Shown here piece by piece: positions 1 to 7,029 of a stretch of DNA of 12,702 nucleotides (positions within the stretch are counted from its first letter, which is position 1; every line of letters starts with the position of its first letter). The position numbers and the translations under genes were made by a program. A model generated the notes under the pieces. That model was not told the origin of the DNA. It was given only the letters and a program-made list of their open reading frames with translations, and did no database searches. The stretch is from NCBI GenBank assembly GCA_900757485.1, contig CAAEOA010000284.1, forward strand, positions 1 to 12,702, given 5' to 3'. This DNA is from Oscillospiraceae bacterium (GTDB taxonomy: Bacteria > Bacillota > Clostridia > Oscillospirales > Ruminococcaceae).

Positions 1-10
1 AACAAAGCAA

Positions 11-57
11 AACAGGCATCCAGTTTGAGAAATCTCTCTAACTGAATGCCTGTTTTT
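11..57. terminator. Hairpin terminator, probably bidirectional
   Basis: Arms at 11-25 and 40-54 are complementary over 15 bp with one C/T difference (a wobble pair on one strand), and the loop is about 14 nt. The right arm runs into a T tract (52-56) and the left arm is preceded by an A-rich stretch, so it could end transcripts from either side. It lies downstream of the minus-strand remnants at 100-778. Confidence 0.7.
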
Positions 58-99
58 AATACTGCAATGATAGTATGTAAAACAGCTTTTGATCTTTGC

Positions 100-423
100 C
101 TACATTAAACGGTTATATGGGACTTTACTATTACAGTACATGGCAATAATGTTTTTCAGGTATGTAACAGGCTCAAATCCGGCAGGTTTTTTAACAGCCG
201 ATTTATCCGTCATTTCACCTTTTTCCATTCGGTCAACACGAAATTTTACAATTTTACCATGCCGCTCCGAATAGCCGAGAACATAATAACAGTCATTGTG
301 CCATAGCATGGCATACGGAGAGAATTCATAGATACAGCCGTCATGCTTATATACCTTTTTCTTTTCAGCCGTGTACTCTATATATTTAAAGATTATACGC
401 TTAAAAACATTCATAACTATCAT
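100..423 (-). pseudogene. WYL-domain regulator remnant (internal fragment)
   Basis: The 107-residue reading matches the middle of a WYL-domain transcription regulator: an EYT..KKKV..HDG segment, then YEFSPYAMLWHNDCYYVLGY (residues about 32-51), then KFRVDRM and a PAGFEP..YLKNI stretch. Family members are about 300 residues or more, with an N-terminal helix-turn-helix that is missing here; the C-terminal part is also lost after NRLM. WYL proteins usually bind DNA as transcription factors that sense a ligand or nucleic acid through the WYL fold, but this piece has no DNA-binding part and is probably inert. The ATG at 421-423 has no good ribosome binding site for this frame. The frame overlaps the end of the RICIN remnant, so the junction of two unrelated fragments lies near 425. 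Confidence 0.75.
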
Positions 424-778
424 CTACACATTGTGCTCCTCCTGTTATGGGACCGGGTACATTACCAGATCCGGTATCTATTTGCCAAACCGTCGGAAGC
501 CAATCGGTTCCCACTGTATATGTTCGCGTCTGCCAATCTGATGCATCCACCCTTTCCAAATACCACTCGTCGTTGGTATTTGTATTAGCGGTGTAGTCCC
601 ATTGCTGGATGAGGGCGCCGCTGGCAGTAGACGAATCTTTCACTGTCATACATCGTCGGTTGGAGCTTGCCTTGGACATGATCCGGTATGAGCCGTCACC
701 GTTGTCTATGATTGTCCGGTGCCGGGCATTGGAGGGTGAGAGGGAGGGACGGGGTGCCGCCTTTTTTTCCTTAATCAA
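401..778 (-). pseudogene. RICIN (ricin B lectin) domain fragment, partial duplicate of the 833-residue gene
   Basis: Residues about 16-75 (HRTIIDNGDGSYRIMSKASS through DEWYLER) match closely the last third of the RICIN domain in the protein at 1554-4055 (HWTIIDNGNGTYRLMSKASS through DEWYLER). Similarity starts abruptly near 733 and ends near 553. On one side a G-rich, low-complexity stretch encodes KKAAPRPSLSPS; on the other, about 40 unrelated residues follow, rich in Thr and Trp. No signal peptide is present and the only start is a TTG (776-778) directly after the lipoprotein stop. A third of a beta-trefoil cannot fold alone. I read it as a decayed duplicate or the 3' end of a lost paralogue. 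Confident that it is a fragment; unsure of its history. Confidence 0.75.
734..754 (+). other. G-quadruplex-type motif (G3-N5-G3-N1-G3-N2-G4)
   Basis: Four G runs lie at 734-736, 742-744, 746-748 and 751-754 on the plus strand, with loops of 5, 1 and 2 nt, which fits the usual G-quadruplex pattern. It marks the point where similarity of the RICIN fragment to its paralogue stops, just past the lipoprotein stop codon. It stands out in an AT-rich region. Whether it folds is inference. Confidence 0.45.
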
Positions 779-780
779 AC

Positions 781-1548
781 TTATTTCACCCAGTCTTGCT
801 CCAGTATTTTTCCAATGTAGGGATGATTTTTTTCTCCCATTTGCGGAATTTCGGAGAAATCAAATAATTTCTTGTGGATGACAGTCAACATGCCATTCTG
901 TTTTTTAAATGTCACCTCCAAAACTCCATCACTCAAATAATGATAATTTCCGCAACCACCGCTTTTTTCCCAATAACTTGGGTTCGCAATATAAAGGTTT
1001 TCGCCGATCTGGGCAATTGGGTCAATTTGCTTTACCTTGTTAAATGAATCTCCCTCTTTTATTCCGGAAAAATTCTGAGATGATAGCTTCTTTTGCACAT
1101 AAAAATTGCTCATGGTCCAATAGTCTGTATCCGAAATCCTCACGTAGAAAATATACAGCAAGCCGCCTTGCTTCACCTTATGGATGCTGTACAGCGTTCC
1201 TGTTTCGGACTCTCGCAAGCATTCAATGCCGATATCATCCACAATTTCTTTCATGTCTCCCGATGCGAAAACGGAAAGTGAACAATGTCTTTCCATAAAT
1301 GCATGAATGTCTATTTCTTTGGTAAGCAACTTTTCGTAAGGTGTTTGATTATCAATTTTCGGAAGCTGAAATTTCGTCTCTGAGGTGGTTCCTGAAGTAG
1401 TGCTTTCCGACTCTGCCGCAGAGTAATCGGATGTCGGCTCAGAAGGTGCGGCATATTCCTTTTTAAGCTTTAAATATGCTTGGTTTTGCGTACAAGAGAC
1501 GAACAATAAAATTGTTGTCAACAAAAGAAATAATGCAATTTTTTTCAT
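781..1548 (-). CDS. Secreted lipoprotein of unknown function
   Basis: The 255-residue product has a basic N-terminus (MKK), a hydrophobic stretch and a lipobox ending at Cys19 (LLFVSC), so it should be lipidated and held on the outer face of the membrane. Residues about 33-60 are a Ser/Thr/Glu-rich linker. The folded part (about 65-255) contains GIKEGDSFNKVKQIDP at about 162-177, which resembles the short helix of BamE/SmpA-type small lipoproteins, but I cannot name the family. Cys89, Cys110 and Cys199 are further cysteines. The ATG at 1546-1548 is preceded by GAGGTGA (1554-1560), which overlaps the stop codon of the upstream 833-residue gene. The two are therefore translationally coupled and probably work together at the cell surface. 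Low resemblance to proteins I know, so the role is open. Confidence 0.8.
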   Translation of the reverse strand: MKKIALFLLLTTILLFVSCTQNQAYLKLKKEYAAPSEPTSDYSAAESESTTSGTTSETKFQLPKIDNQTPYEKLLTKEIDIHAFMERHCSLSVFASGDMKEIVDDIGIECLRESETGTLYSIHKVKQGGLLYIFYVRISDTDYWTMSNFYVQKKLSSQNFSGIKEGDSFNKVKQIDPIAQIGENLYIANPSYWEKSGGCGNYHYLSDGVLEVTFKKQNGMLTVIHKKLFDFSEIPQMGEKNHPYIGKILEQDWVK

Positions 1549-1553
1549 TCAAA

Positions 1554-4055
1554 TCACCTCGTTACTGCAAAGTAAATGGTGCCTGCACTTGGAGAATATG
1601 CATCATTTGACCACATAGCAGGAGTGGTACTTGGATTGCTGTTCCCAAAATGCTGACTGGGGGCTGTATCATCTTTTCCCGCCCATGTTCCATCGCTTAA
1701 TTGATAAATTACATGATATCTGTGTATTCCGTCCAATAAATTTGGTACTCTGATAGCCACTCGATATTCAGTAGGGTTTATCGGAGTATCATATGCTGAT
1801 ATTCTTCTACATGTTTTGCCTGTTCCGTTTATTGCTCCTTCAAACTTATCACTAAAATCTTCAGATTGATGCGATGAAGGCCAAAATAACGTATTAATGG
1901 TTACTTCATCAACAAACATTGCATATCCAAAACAATTAGGGGTAGCGGTATTTACTTGCCTATATTCTCCTCCGTTTCCATATCCTGCCCTTTCCAAATA
2001 CCACTCGTCATTGCCACTGGCGTTATACTGATACTGGAACACATTTGCACCACTGGCGGTGGATGCGTTTTGTACGGTCGCGCATTTTCGGTTGGAGCTT
2101 GCCTTGGACATCAGCCGATAAGTGCCGTTTCCGTTGTCAATAATTGTCCAGTGCTGGGCATTGGATTCCGTGCGAGTGTATACCTGTATATTGGTTGAGT
2201 TTGCTGCATTTCCGTTTGCAACATCCAGATATAAATTGGTATTATACCCCGGCGAAATTCGATAATACCCCTTAAAAGTATTGTTTGCAGTTTGTTTTTT
2301 AAATATCCATTGTTGGTTGGTTGCGCCATGAAAGCCGTACTGTGATACATTTGCTCCTGCACCGCCGCTGTTTGCCGCATCCAAATAATGCCCACTGTGT
2401 TTGTTCCTTACATAATATGTTCCATCTGCAATATTGGCGGGTTCATAATAAGTTACGGATAAATATGGTGCTAAGCCATTACCTTTTTCACGGGAATAAA
2501 AAGAATTATAATCGTCACTGACTTCTGTTGTATAGCATACTACAAACCCATAATTATTATTAACACCAGCATAATATTTACAAACATAATCTTTTACATC
2601 AGCATTATTAAAAGTTAGAGTAGTTAAGTTATTGTCTGAATTATCTTGTAATTTAGTTGATGTAAATGTAGGTTGATTGGTACCATGTAGCGTATATTCC
2701 CCCCAATCTGCACCCGTAATTTGATACAAGGAAAAAGGTTTTCTGGTCCTTGTACCGCTATAAAATGTTAAAACAACAGATGCGCCGACAATGCTACTGG
2801 CAGGTGCTATTTGAGTGGGGAATTTTTTAAATTTAATATATGTGCGATTTTTAATGTTATTCCTATAGCCACAATATAATTTTTGAGCTGTTCCATAATT
2901 GGTAGAAATGGTATTTTCGACATAGGTGTCTTGAAGGAAATCCGATGTTGTATCGGTTGAATGTGTTTCCGGGTCAATTGTAATCGGATAAACTCTTTCA
3001 TTATCATTAAGCCAGTCTGAATCGGGGGTAAAAGAAATAGTACAGTTGTTTCCGTTTTGAATCAAGTCCACATCGATATCATAACTTTCGGTATCTGCCG
3101 AATCATACATATACGGTGCAGAAATTGTAAAAGTAACTTGATTCTCAATATCAAGAAAGCTCACGCTATTGTCATCATTGAGTACTGCCGTCAAACCATC
3201 AGTATCTAAATTCATCGTATAGCTTACAAAGGTTCCGCGCTCGTTGATGATAATGTCTTCTTTTATTCTGCCAGGATTGACAGTGTATTGCAAATCAACA
3301 TCATTTCCAAGCGCATTTCTGTAAAGTATAGAAGAAGTATTCTTTAAATTGGTAATAATATCATGATTCGTAGGATTAGACGGCAATGATGTTTGTTCAA
3401 TTTCTGCTTCTGACAATGAGCTTAAAGAATGCTGATATAGCTGTTTTGCAGGCAGAGCGCCGATAAAGCCGTCCATTTGTTCCGCCGTCAGCGAAGAGGT
3501 TTCCTGCGTTTCGAGCAGAATTCCCTGTCTGTTTAATTCTTCCTTTTGACTAAGATTCAGCATAGAGGTCGCGCTCAGTGACCATGACAGCCGATGCTCC
3601 CCACTTTCCATGCTAACCAATTGACTTTCGGAGTTATCTGCCGTACTGTTGTTTAACAGTTCATCGGCATTCGGGGATAAATCCGCCGCTGGATTTGCCG
3701 TTTCGGAAAAAGATATTCGGAAGTTGTCGCTATTATTTTCGATTCTGTTGTTTTCTAAAGCAAGAGTGTTATCAATCTCTATCCATTCATCCTGCTCGTT
3801 CTTTTCATGTACTGCATCTGCATAAGCAACCGCAATATAACTGCCGTCCTCACACAAGAAATGCTTTTCATTCTCCCCGCGTTTGCTGACATCTTCGCTC
3901 ACAATGGGGGATTCTGCATAACTTTGCTCCGTTTCCGGTGTCGCCGATTCCAAATTATTATCGATTTCTGCTGCCGAAGCAGATAAAACATTGATTAACA
4001 GGGATAATGCGAGTAAAGAGGATATCCATATTTTTCGTTTATTAAACTTTTTCAT
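1554..4055 (-). CDS. Secreted DNRLRE/RICIN protein with C-terminal Cys/His (possible peptidase) domain
   Basis: 833 residues. Signal peptide 1-28 (MKKFNKRK, hydrophobic core, ASA|A). Residues about 30-350 are a long Ser/Asn/Glu-rich extracellular region. About 355-538 form a DNRLRE-type beta-sandwich (DTTSDFLQDTYVENT, then RTYIKFKKFP and a closing YLSVTYYEP). About 541-692 form a RICIN_B-lectin-like beta-trefoil with three QW-type repeats (NQQWIF about 582, AQHWTI about 636, DEWYLE about 684), pointing to carbohydrate binding. The last 125 residues carry NCFGYAM (Cys708) and, 73 residues on, RYHVIYQLSDGTWAGK (His781). This Cys...His-x-DGTW pattern resembles uncharacterised papain/NlpC-like domains, so a cysteine-peptidase-like activity is possible but unproven. 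No cell-wall anchor is seen. AAGGA lies about 10 nt before the ATG, and the stop codon lies inside the SD of the lipoprotein gene. Confidence 0.85.
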   Translation of the reverse strand: MKKFNKRKIWISSLLALSLLINVLSASAAEIDNNLESATPETEQSYAESPIVSEDVSKRGENEKHFLCEDGSYIAVAYADAVHEKNEQDEWIEIDNTLALENNRIENNSDNFRISFSETANPAADLSPNADELLNNSTADNSESQLVSMESGEHRLSWSLSATSMLNLSQKEELNRQGILLETQETSSLTAEQMDGFIGALPAKQLYQHSLSSLSEAEIEQTSLPSNPTNHDIITNLKNTSSILYRNALGNDVDLQYTVNPGRIKEDIIINERGTFVSYTMNLDTDGLTAVLNDDNSVSFLDIENQVTFTISAPYMYDSADTESYDIDVDLIQNGNNCTISFTPDSDWLNDNERVYPITIDPETHSTDTTSDFLQDTYVENTISTNYGTAQKLYCGYRNNIKNRTYIKFKKFPTQIAPASSIVGASVVLTFYSGTRTRKPFSLYQITGADWGEYTLHGTNQPTFTSTKLQDNSDNNLTTLTFNNADVKDYVCKYYAGVNNNYGFVVCYTTEVSDDYNSFYSREKGNGLAPYLSVTYYEPANIADGTYYVRNKHSGHYLDAANSGGAGANVSQYGFHGATNQQWIFKKQTANNTFKGYYRISPGYNTNLYLDVANGNAANSTNIQVYTRTESNAQHWTIIDNGNGTYRLMSKASSNRKCATVQNASTASGANVFQYQYNASGNDEWYLERAGYGNGGEYRQVNTATPNCFGYAMFVDEVTINTLFWPSSHQSEDFSDKFEGAINGTGKTCRRISAYDTPINPTEYRVAIRVPNLLDGIHRYHVIYQLSDGTWAGKDDTAPSQHFGNSNPSTTPAMWSNDAYSPSAGTIYFAVTR

Positions 4056-4078
4056 ATTAACAATCCTTTCTGCCTACA

Positions 4079-4157
4079 TCATTTGTTTTTCATTCGTTGT
4101 CTCTTCATTTTGGAAAGCACACGGTCATGAAGCAAATCCCCACATTGGTATCACCTC
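4079..4157 (-). promoter_or_regulatory. Leader with three tiny ORFs coupled by ATGA overlaps
   Basis: Upstream of the 833-residue gene, a good ribosome binding site (GAGGTGA, 4151-4157) precedes ATG at 4143-4145, which opens MWGFAS and stops at 4125-4127. That stop overlaps the ATG (4126-4128) of MTVCFPK, which stops at 4105-4107. That stop overlaps the ATG (4106-4108) of MKRQRMKNK, which stops at 4079-4081 and overlaps another ATG. Each link is a four-base ATGA, as in translational coupling. The chain ends about 24 nt before the main start codon. The layout suggests a translation-dependent leader or attenuator; that role is inference. Confidence 0.45.
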
Positions 4158-4168
4158 GTCTCTTATAC

Positions 4169-4174
4169 ATTATA
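4169..4174 (-). promoter_or_regulatory. -10 box (TATAAT) for the secreted-protein operon leader
   Basis: A perfect TATAAT on the minus strand lies about 12 nt before the GAGGTGA of the leader ORFs, which would give a transcript starting near 4162. No good -35 is visible at 16-18 nt. Other TATAAT hexamers lie farther upstream at 4224-4229 and 4345-4350, also without -35 partners, so the true start is uncertain. Confidence 0.35.
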
Positions 4175-4400
4175 GTCATGAACAAACTCACGTTTTTTCA
4201 AAAACAAATTACAATATATAGGTATTATAGGTTGAATGCTTTCTATATATTGTATACTTTTACAAGAAAATTGGGGAGTACTCTTGGCTAATATACAATA
4301 ATAAATCTATTATTATTTATAATCATAAATTAAAACAATTCTTTATTATACGAGGAAAGTGAAAATCCATTTCAGTATTTTGTCTAACTCTAAAGCTATA

Positions 4401-4689
4401 CTAACCTTGCAGTTGTGAATAAAGCGCATTAAATAATGCGTCGTTTGTCATCATCGTGTTGTTTTTGGACTGTAGTCTCATATTAATTGTATCAACTGTT
4501 GCTGTATCATTGTTATGATTACGATTGGTCAATTCTACATCATATATATTTAGGACGTGGATTATTAGAAATATTTTCGGGAATACACTCTTCATTTAAT
4601 TTATGTTGTTTGACAAATTCTGAATAAGTGCAAATTTTAGCTCCTTTTATAATAATTCGTATTGTAAACTTAAATGAAAATTGAATCAT
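4401..4689 (-). pseudogene. Possible broken small gene, frame lost in a TA repeat
   Basis: Two short frames look protein-like and join at a TA-dinucleotide run. The first, 49 residues from ATG at 4687-4689, contains IIIKGAKICTYSEFVKQHKL and ends NPRPKYI at the TGA at 4540-4542. A gain of one TA in the run at about 4542-4550 would carry it on as KYIYDVELTNRNHND-like residues in the second frame, down to ALYSQLQG and the TAG at 4401-4403. I recognise no family. There is no good ribosome binding site for the first ATG and none for the ATG at 4593-4595 of the second frame. It lies downstream of the promoter at 4852-4880. It may be a decayed gene or chance open frames in AT-rich DNA. Confidence 0.3.
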
Positions 4690-4851
4690 ATCAAAAACTT
4701 GTTTTCCTTAGCAAACATAAGATAATCTGTGCGATTCTGTGAAACATTGCGCTATCTTTCTATTTTTACTTTACTGAGCCTTTATTATTACTAAAACATT
4801 TGACCTGCGTCTTTCTTAACAAAAATTACATTTCATCTTTCGATTAATTTA

Positions 4852-4880
4852 ATAATATCACCATATATCTATTCTGTCAA
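4852..4880 (-). promoter_or_regulatory. Sigma-A-type promoter, copy 2 of the shared box
   Basis: On the minus strand: TTGACA (4875-4880), 17-nt spacer, TATTAT (4852-4857), so a start near 4845. The -35 and the 23 bp beyond it (to 4903) match the peptide-operon promoter at 9959-9987 with one mismatch in 29. No intact gene follows directly. Its transcript would cross the possible broken gene and could run on to the secreted-protein operon about 790 nt away. Confidence 0.6.
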
Positions 4881-4903
4881 GTATATATTAGTAAATATAG
4901 TAT
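4875..4903. repeat. 29-bp promoter-box repeat, copy 2
   Basis: The plus strand begins TGTCAAGTATATATT, then A (G in the other copy), then GTAAATATAGTAT. The match at 9959-9987 is 28 of 29. It contains the dyad TATATT-(4 nt)-AATATA just upstream of a -35 in both places. Confidence 0.85.
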
Positions 4904-4905
4904 GT

Positions 4906-5060
4906 TTGAATACGTCACACAAAACTGAACACCAGGTGTTCAACGCCGCCGTACTCAATGTTTCTCCTGCGATGAAGAAACCTCATTTTAACTTGTATTA
5001 ATCTGGGTACAGGAACAGCCTTGCATAGCTCAGGAAATGATCCAAGATTCCACTTTCTAC
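4906..5060. other. Gene-free spacer with a 17-bp palindrome
   Basis: No supported gene lies here. The main structure is a palindrome at 4926-4942 (TGAACACC, central A, GGTGTTCA), 46 bp upstream of the -35 at 4875-4880. It could be an operator, or a scar of a lost element. Together with 4056-4905 this makes about 1.1 kb without an intact gene. Confidence 0.4.
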
Positions 5061-5103
5061 AAAAAAACAGACGCATCCAATATAAAGAGATACATCTGTC
5101 TTT
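5061..5103 (-). terminator. Intrinsic terminator of the peptide/ABC operon
   Basis: In the minus-strand transcript, 5090-5099 pairs with 5067-5076 over 10 bp including two G-U pairs. The stem can extend with A-U pairs (5101-5103 with 5063-5065), and it runs straight into a seven-U tract (5061-5067). It lies about 50 nt past the ATPase stop codon, where the operon should end. Confidence 0.75.
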
Positions 5104-5151
5104 GTATTTGAATTAACTCTAGCGATACACCGCAAAATCAATATAAGTCGT

Positions 5152-5838
5152 TTATTGTAAGTTGGAATTTGTTTTAATTGCTGCAATTGTCCCATCACAA
5201 ATTGATATAATCCTACCACATTGTTCTGCCACTGTTGGTTCATGAGTTACAATAAAAACAGTAACTCCTTGTTTATTAATATTTTTGAAAATATTTATAA
5301 TATCCTCAGAAGTATTTGTATCTAAAGCCCCAGTGGGCTCATCAGCTAATATAACAGAGGGAGAATTAACAATTGCTCGAGCAATTGCCACACGTTGCCT
5401 TTGGCCTCCAGAAAGTTGCATCACATTTTTATTAGACAATTCGTCAATACCAATTTGGTTCAACACATTATCTATTTTCCATTTAGCAGATTCCTTGTTA
5501 TTGTTAATTTCTAATGGTATGCATATATTCTCATAAACTGTATAATCCTCGATCAGTCCATAATCCTGCATTACAATACCAACCACCTTGTTTCGGTAAT
5601 TTGCTCGTTCTTTTCCTTTTAATTTACTTAAATCAATGCCTTTAACAAAAGCACTCCCTTCATCAAAGTTATCAATACCGCCTAAAATATGTAATAAAGT
5701 AGATTTTCCGGCACCAGATTTTCCGATGATGGCAACCATCTCTCCTTCTCCTATATCAAGATTAACTTTGCTCAATGCGATGCACTCATTAGCTTTTCCT
5801 TTGTTATACGTTTTTTTTAAATTCTGTACTTTAATCAC
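5152..5838 (-). CDS. ABC transporter ATPase, MacB/LolD/FtsE type
   Basis: 228 residues, the usual length for a MacB/LolD-class ATPase. All catalytic motifs are intact: Walker A GKSGAGKS (39-46), Q-loop Gln91, signature LSGGQ (142-146), Walker B VILADEP (162-168, catalytic Glu167), D-loop GALD (170-173) and H-loop His199. It should be the cytoplasmic engine for the three permeases upstream, driving mechanotransmission or export of a peptide or lipid-linked substrate. Start is GTG at 5836-5838. Its ribosome binding site GAGG sits in the last codons of the preceding permease gene, whose stop is 5 nt away, so expression is coupled. It is the last gene before the terminator at 5061-5103. The class is certain; the substrate is not. 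Confidence 0.93.
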   Translation of the reverse strand: MIKVQNLKKTYNKGKANECIALSKVNLDIGEGEMVAIIGKSGAGKSTLLHILGGIDNFDEGSAFVKGIDLSKLKGKERANYRNKVVGIVMQDYGLIEDYTVYENICIPLEINNNKESAKWKIDNVLNQIGIDELSNKNVMQLSGGQRQRVAIARAIVNSPSVILADEPTGALDTNTSEDIINIFKNINKQGVTVFIVTHEPTVAEQCGRIISICDGTIAAIKTNSNLQ

Positions 5839-5843
5839 TTAGT

Positions 5844-7025
5844 TTAACCTCTTTTCAAAACAGATTTAATAAAAAAACTGCACAAAATAATCAAAATAAC
5901 CAGCGAACAAATAGCTATGATAATTTGTATCAATAAAATGCTAATTTTATCTTGTGATATATAAATCGGTATAAAGGGCATTGATAAATCTAATTCCTTT
6001 CCAAATATTGTGGTTAATGCCCATTTTGAGAAATCTGCTCTCAGTATGTATTTTGCAAATACAAAAGTTAAAAAGCCAAAAACAATTGTTATCAGTATTC
6101 GTTTCCATATATTGAAATCTTTAATTATAAAAAGTAGTGACACAATAATAGACACACTCGTTACAATAAGTCCAAGCAGTGCTGCCGGAATAGCAAAAGC
6201 TGCTTGCTGCCAAACCGAATCATCGCTTTCTTTCCAATCATCAGCAACTGATGTATAGCCATATTTTTTTATAATATTTTCGCTTAAAACTATTCCGTCA
6301 CCATCTTTATATTTAATGCCGACTTTAGTTTGTGGATGGATATCCGTATATGGAAATTTAATCATATCATATTGGATTTCTGGGATAATAAAACAAACAC
6401 TATTACTGGAATTTAAAGGCAAATCCAAAGAGTATGGCGGCTTCATAAATCCAATTATTTTTAATTTTACAGGATATTTTTTTTCAAGATGTTTAGAATT
6501 ACTATATAGAAATTCTGCATCTAGTATTTGATTTAATTCGTAATCTTGTGTATTGTTATATCCACCAGAAACAACGATAGGAATTATATCATCTATTTGA
6601 TATTTTCGATAGAATACGCTACTGTCTCCATCTACTCCTAAAACCCCATACATTTTTGCATAAAATTCGCTAACTACATATTTAGAAATATCTCTTTCTT
6701 CTGTTCCTTTCAATTTTACGTTAAAGTTATCTACCTCGGGTGCAATTATACCTGCATATTCTATGTCAGGTAAAGCATTCAAGCTGTCAATTAATTCATT
6801 TTTCGCATCATTGTATTCTGATTGATCAGATAGATAATTTTGATTAAAATTTAAATTCCAAAAAAAAGTATTGGGCATTATAACATGTTTATACGTTTCA
6901 CCTTTTATGCAATAAGCTATTTGCTCATATCCTCCAATCAAACCATAGACGAAACAAGAAATAAGAGCTGAGGATAAAACTATCATAAAAAATAAACTTG
7001 TAAAAATAAACACCTTTTTTTGCAT
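5844..7025 (-). CDS. FtsX-like ABC permease subunit 3 (divergent)
   Basis: 393 residues: one N-terminal membrane segment (about 5-27), an extracellular domain of about 240 residues, then three C-terminal segments (about 275-300, 310-327 and 362-385). This is the MacB/FtsX permease plan. It is the most diverged of the three: it lacks the cytoplasmic CGF/CGY-type loop seen in the other two and ends KSVLKRG rather than the P-x-x-L tail. ATG at 7023-7025 follows GGGGAG, which forms part of the SWGE codons ending the previous gene. The extracellular domain has a cluster of Asp/Tyr residues (DDIIPIVVSGG) reminiscent of MacB-type porter domains. It is probably a partner of one of the other permeases with the ATPase encoded next. 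Substrate unknown. Confidence 0.75.
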   Translation of the reverse strand: MQKKVFIFTSLFFMIVLSSALISCFVYGLIGGYEQIAYCIKGETYKHVIMPNTFFWNLNFNQNYLSDQSEYNDAKNELIDSLNALPDIEYAGIIAPEVDNFNVKLKGTEERDISKYVVSEFYAKMYGVLGVDGDSSVFYRKYQIDDIIPIVVSGGYNNTQDYELNQILDAEFLYSNSKHLEKKYPVKLKIIGFMKPPYSLDLPLNSSNSVCFIIPEIQYDMIKFPYTDIHPQTKVGIKYKDGDGIVLSENIIKKYGYTSVADDWKESDDSVWQQAAFAIPAALLGLIVTSVSIIVSLLFIIKDFNIWKRILITIVFGFLTFVFAKYILRADFSKWALTTIFGKELDLSMPFIPIYISQDKISILLIQIIIAICSLVILIILCSFFIKSVLKRG

Positions 7026-7029
7026 TAAA

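Noticed and set aside
5011..5128. A plus-strand remnant beginning LGTGTA that hints at a metallo-beta-lactamase start
   Set aside because: Only five residues agree, no HxHxDH motif follows, and the frame runs through the terminator hairpin.
4998..5243. A minus-strand 81-residue reading past the ATPase gene
   Set aside because: Its first part overlaps the ATPase gene in another frame and the rest runs through the operon terminator; nothing protein-like is seen.
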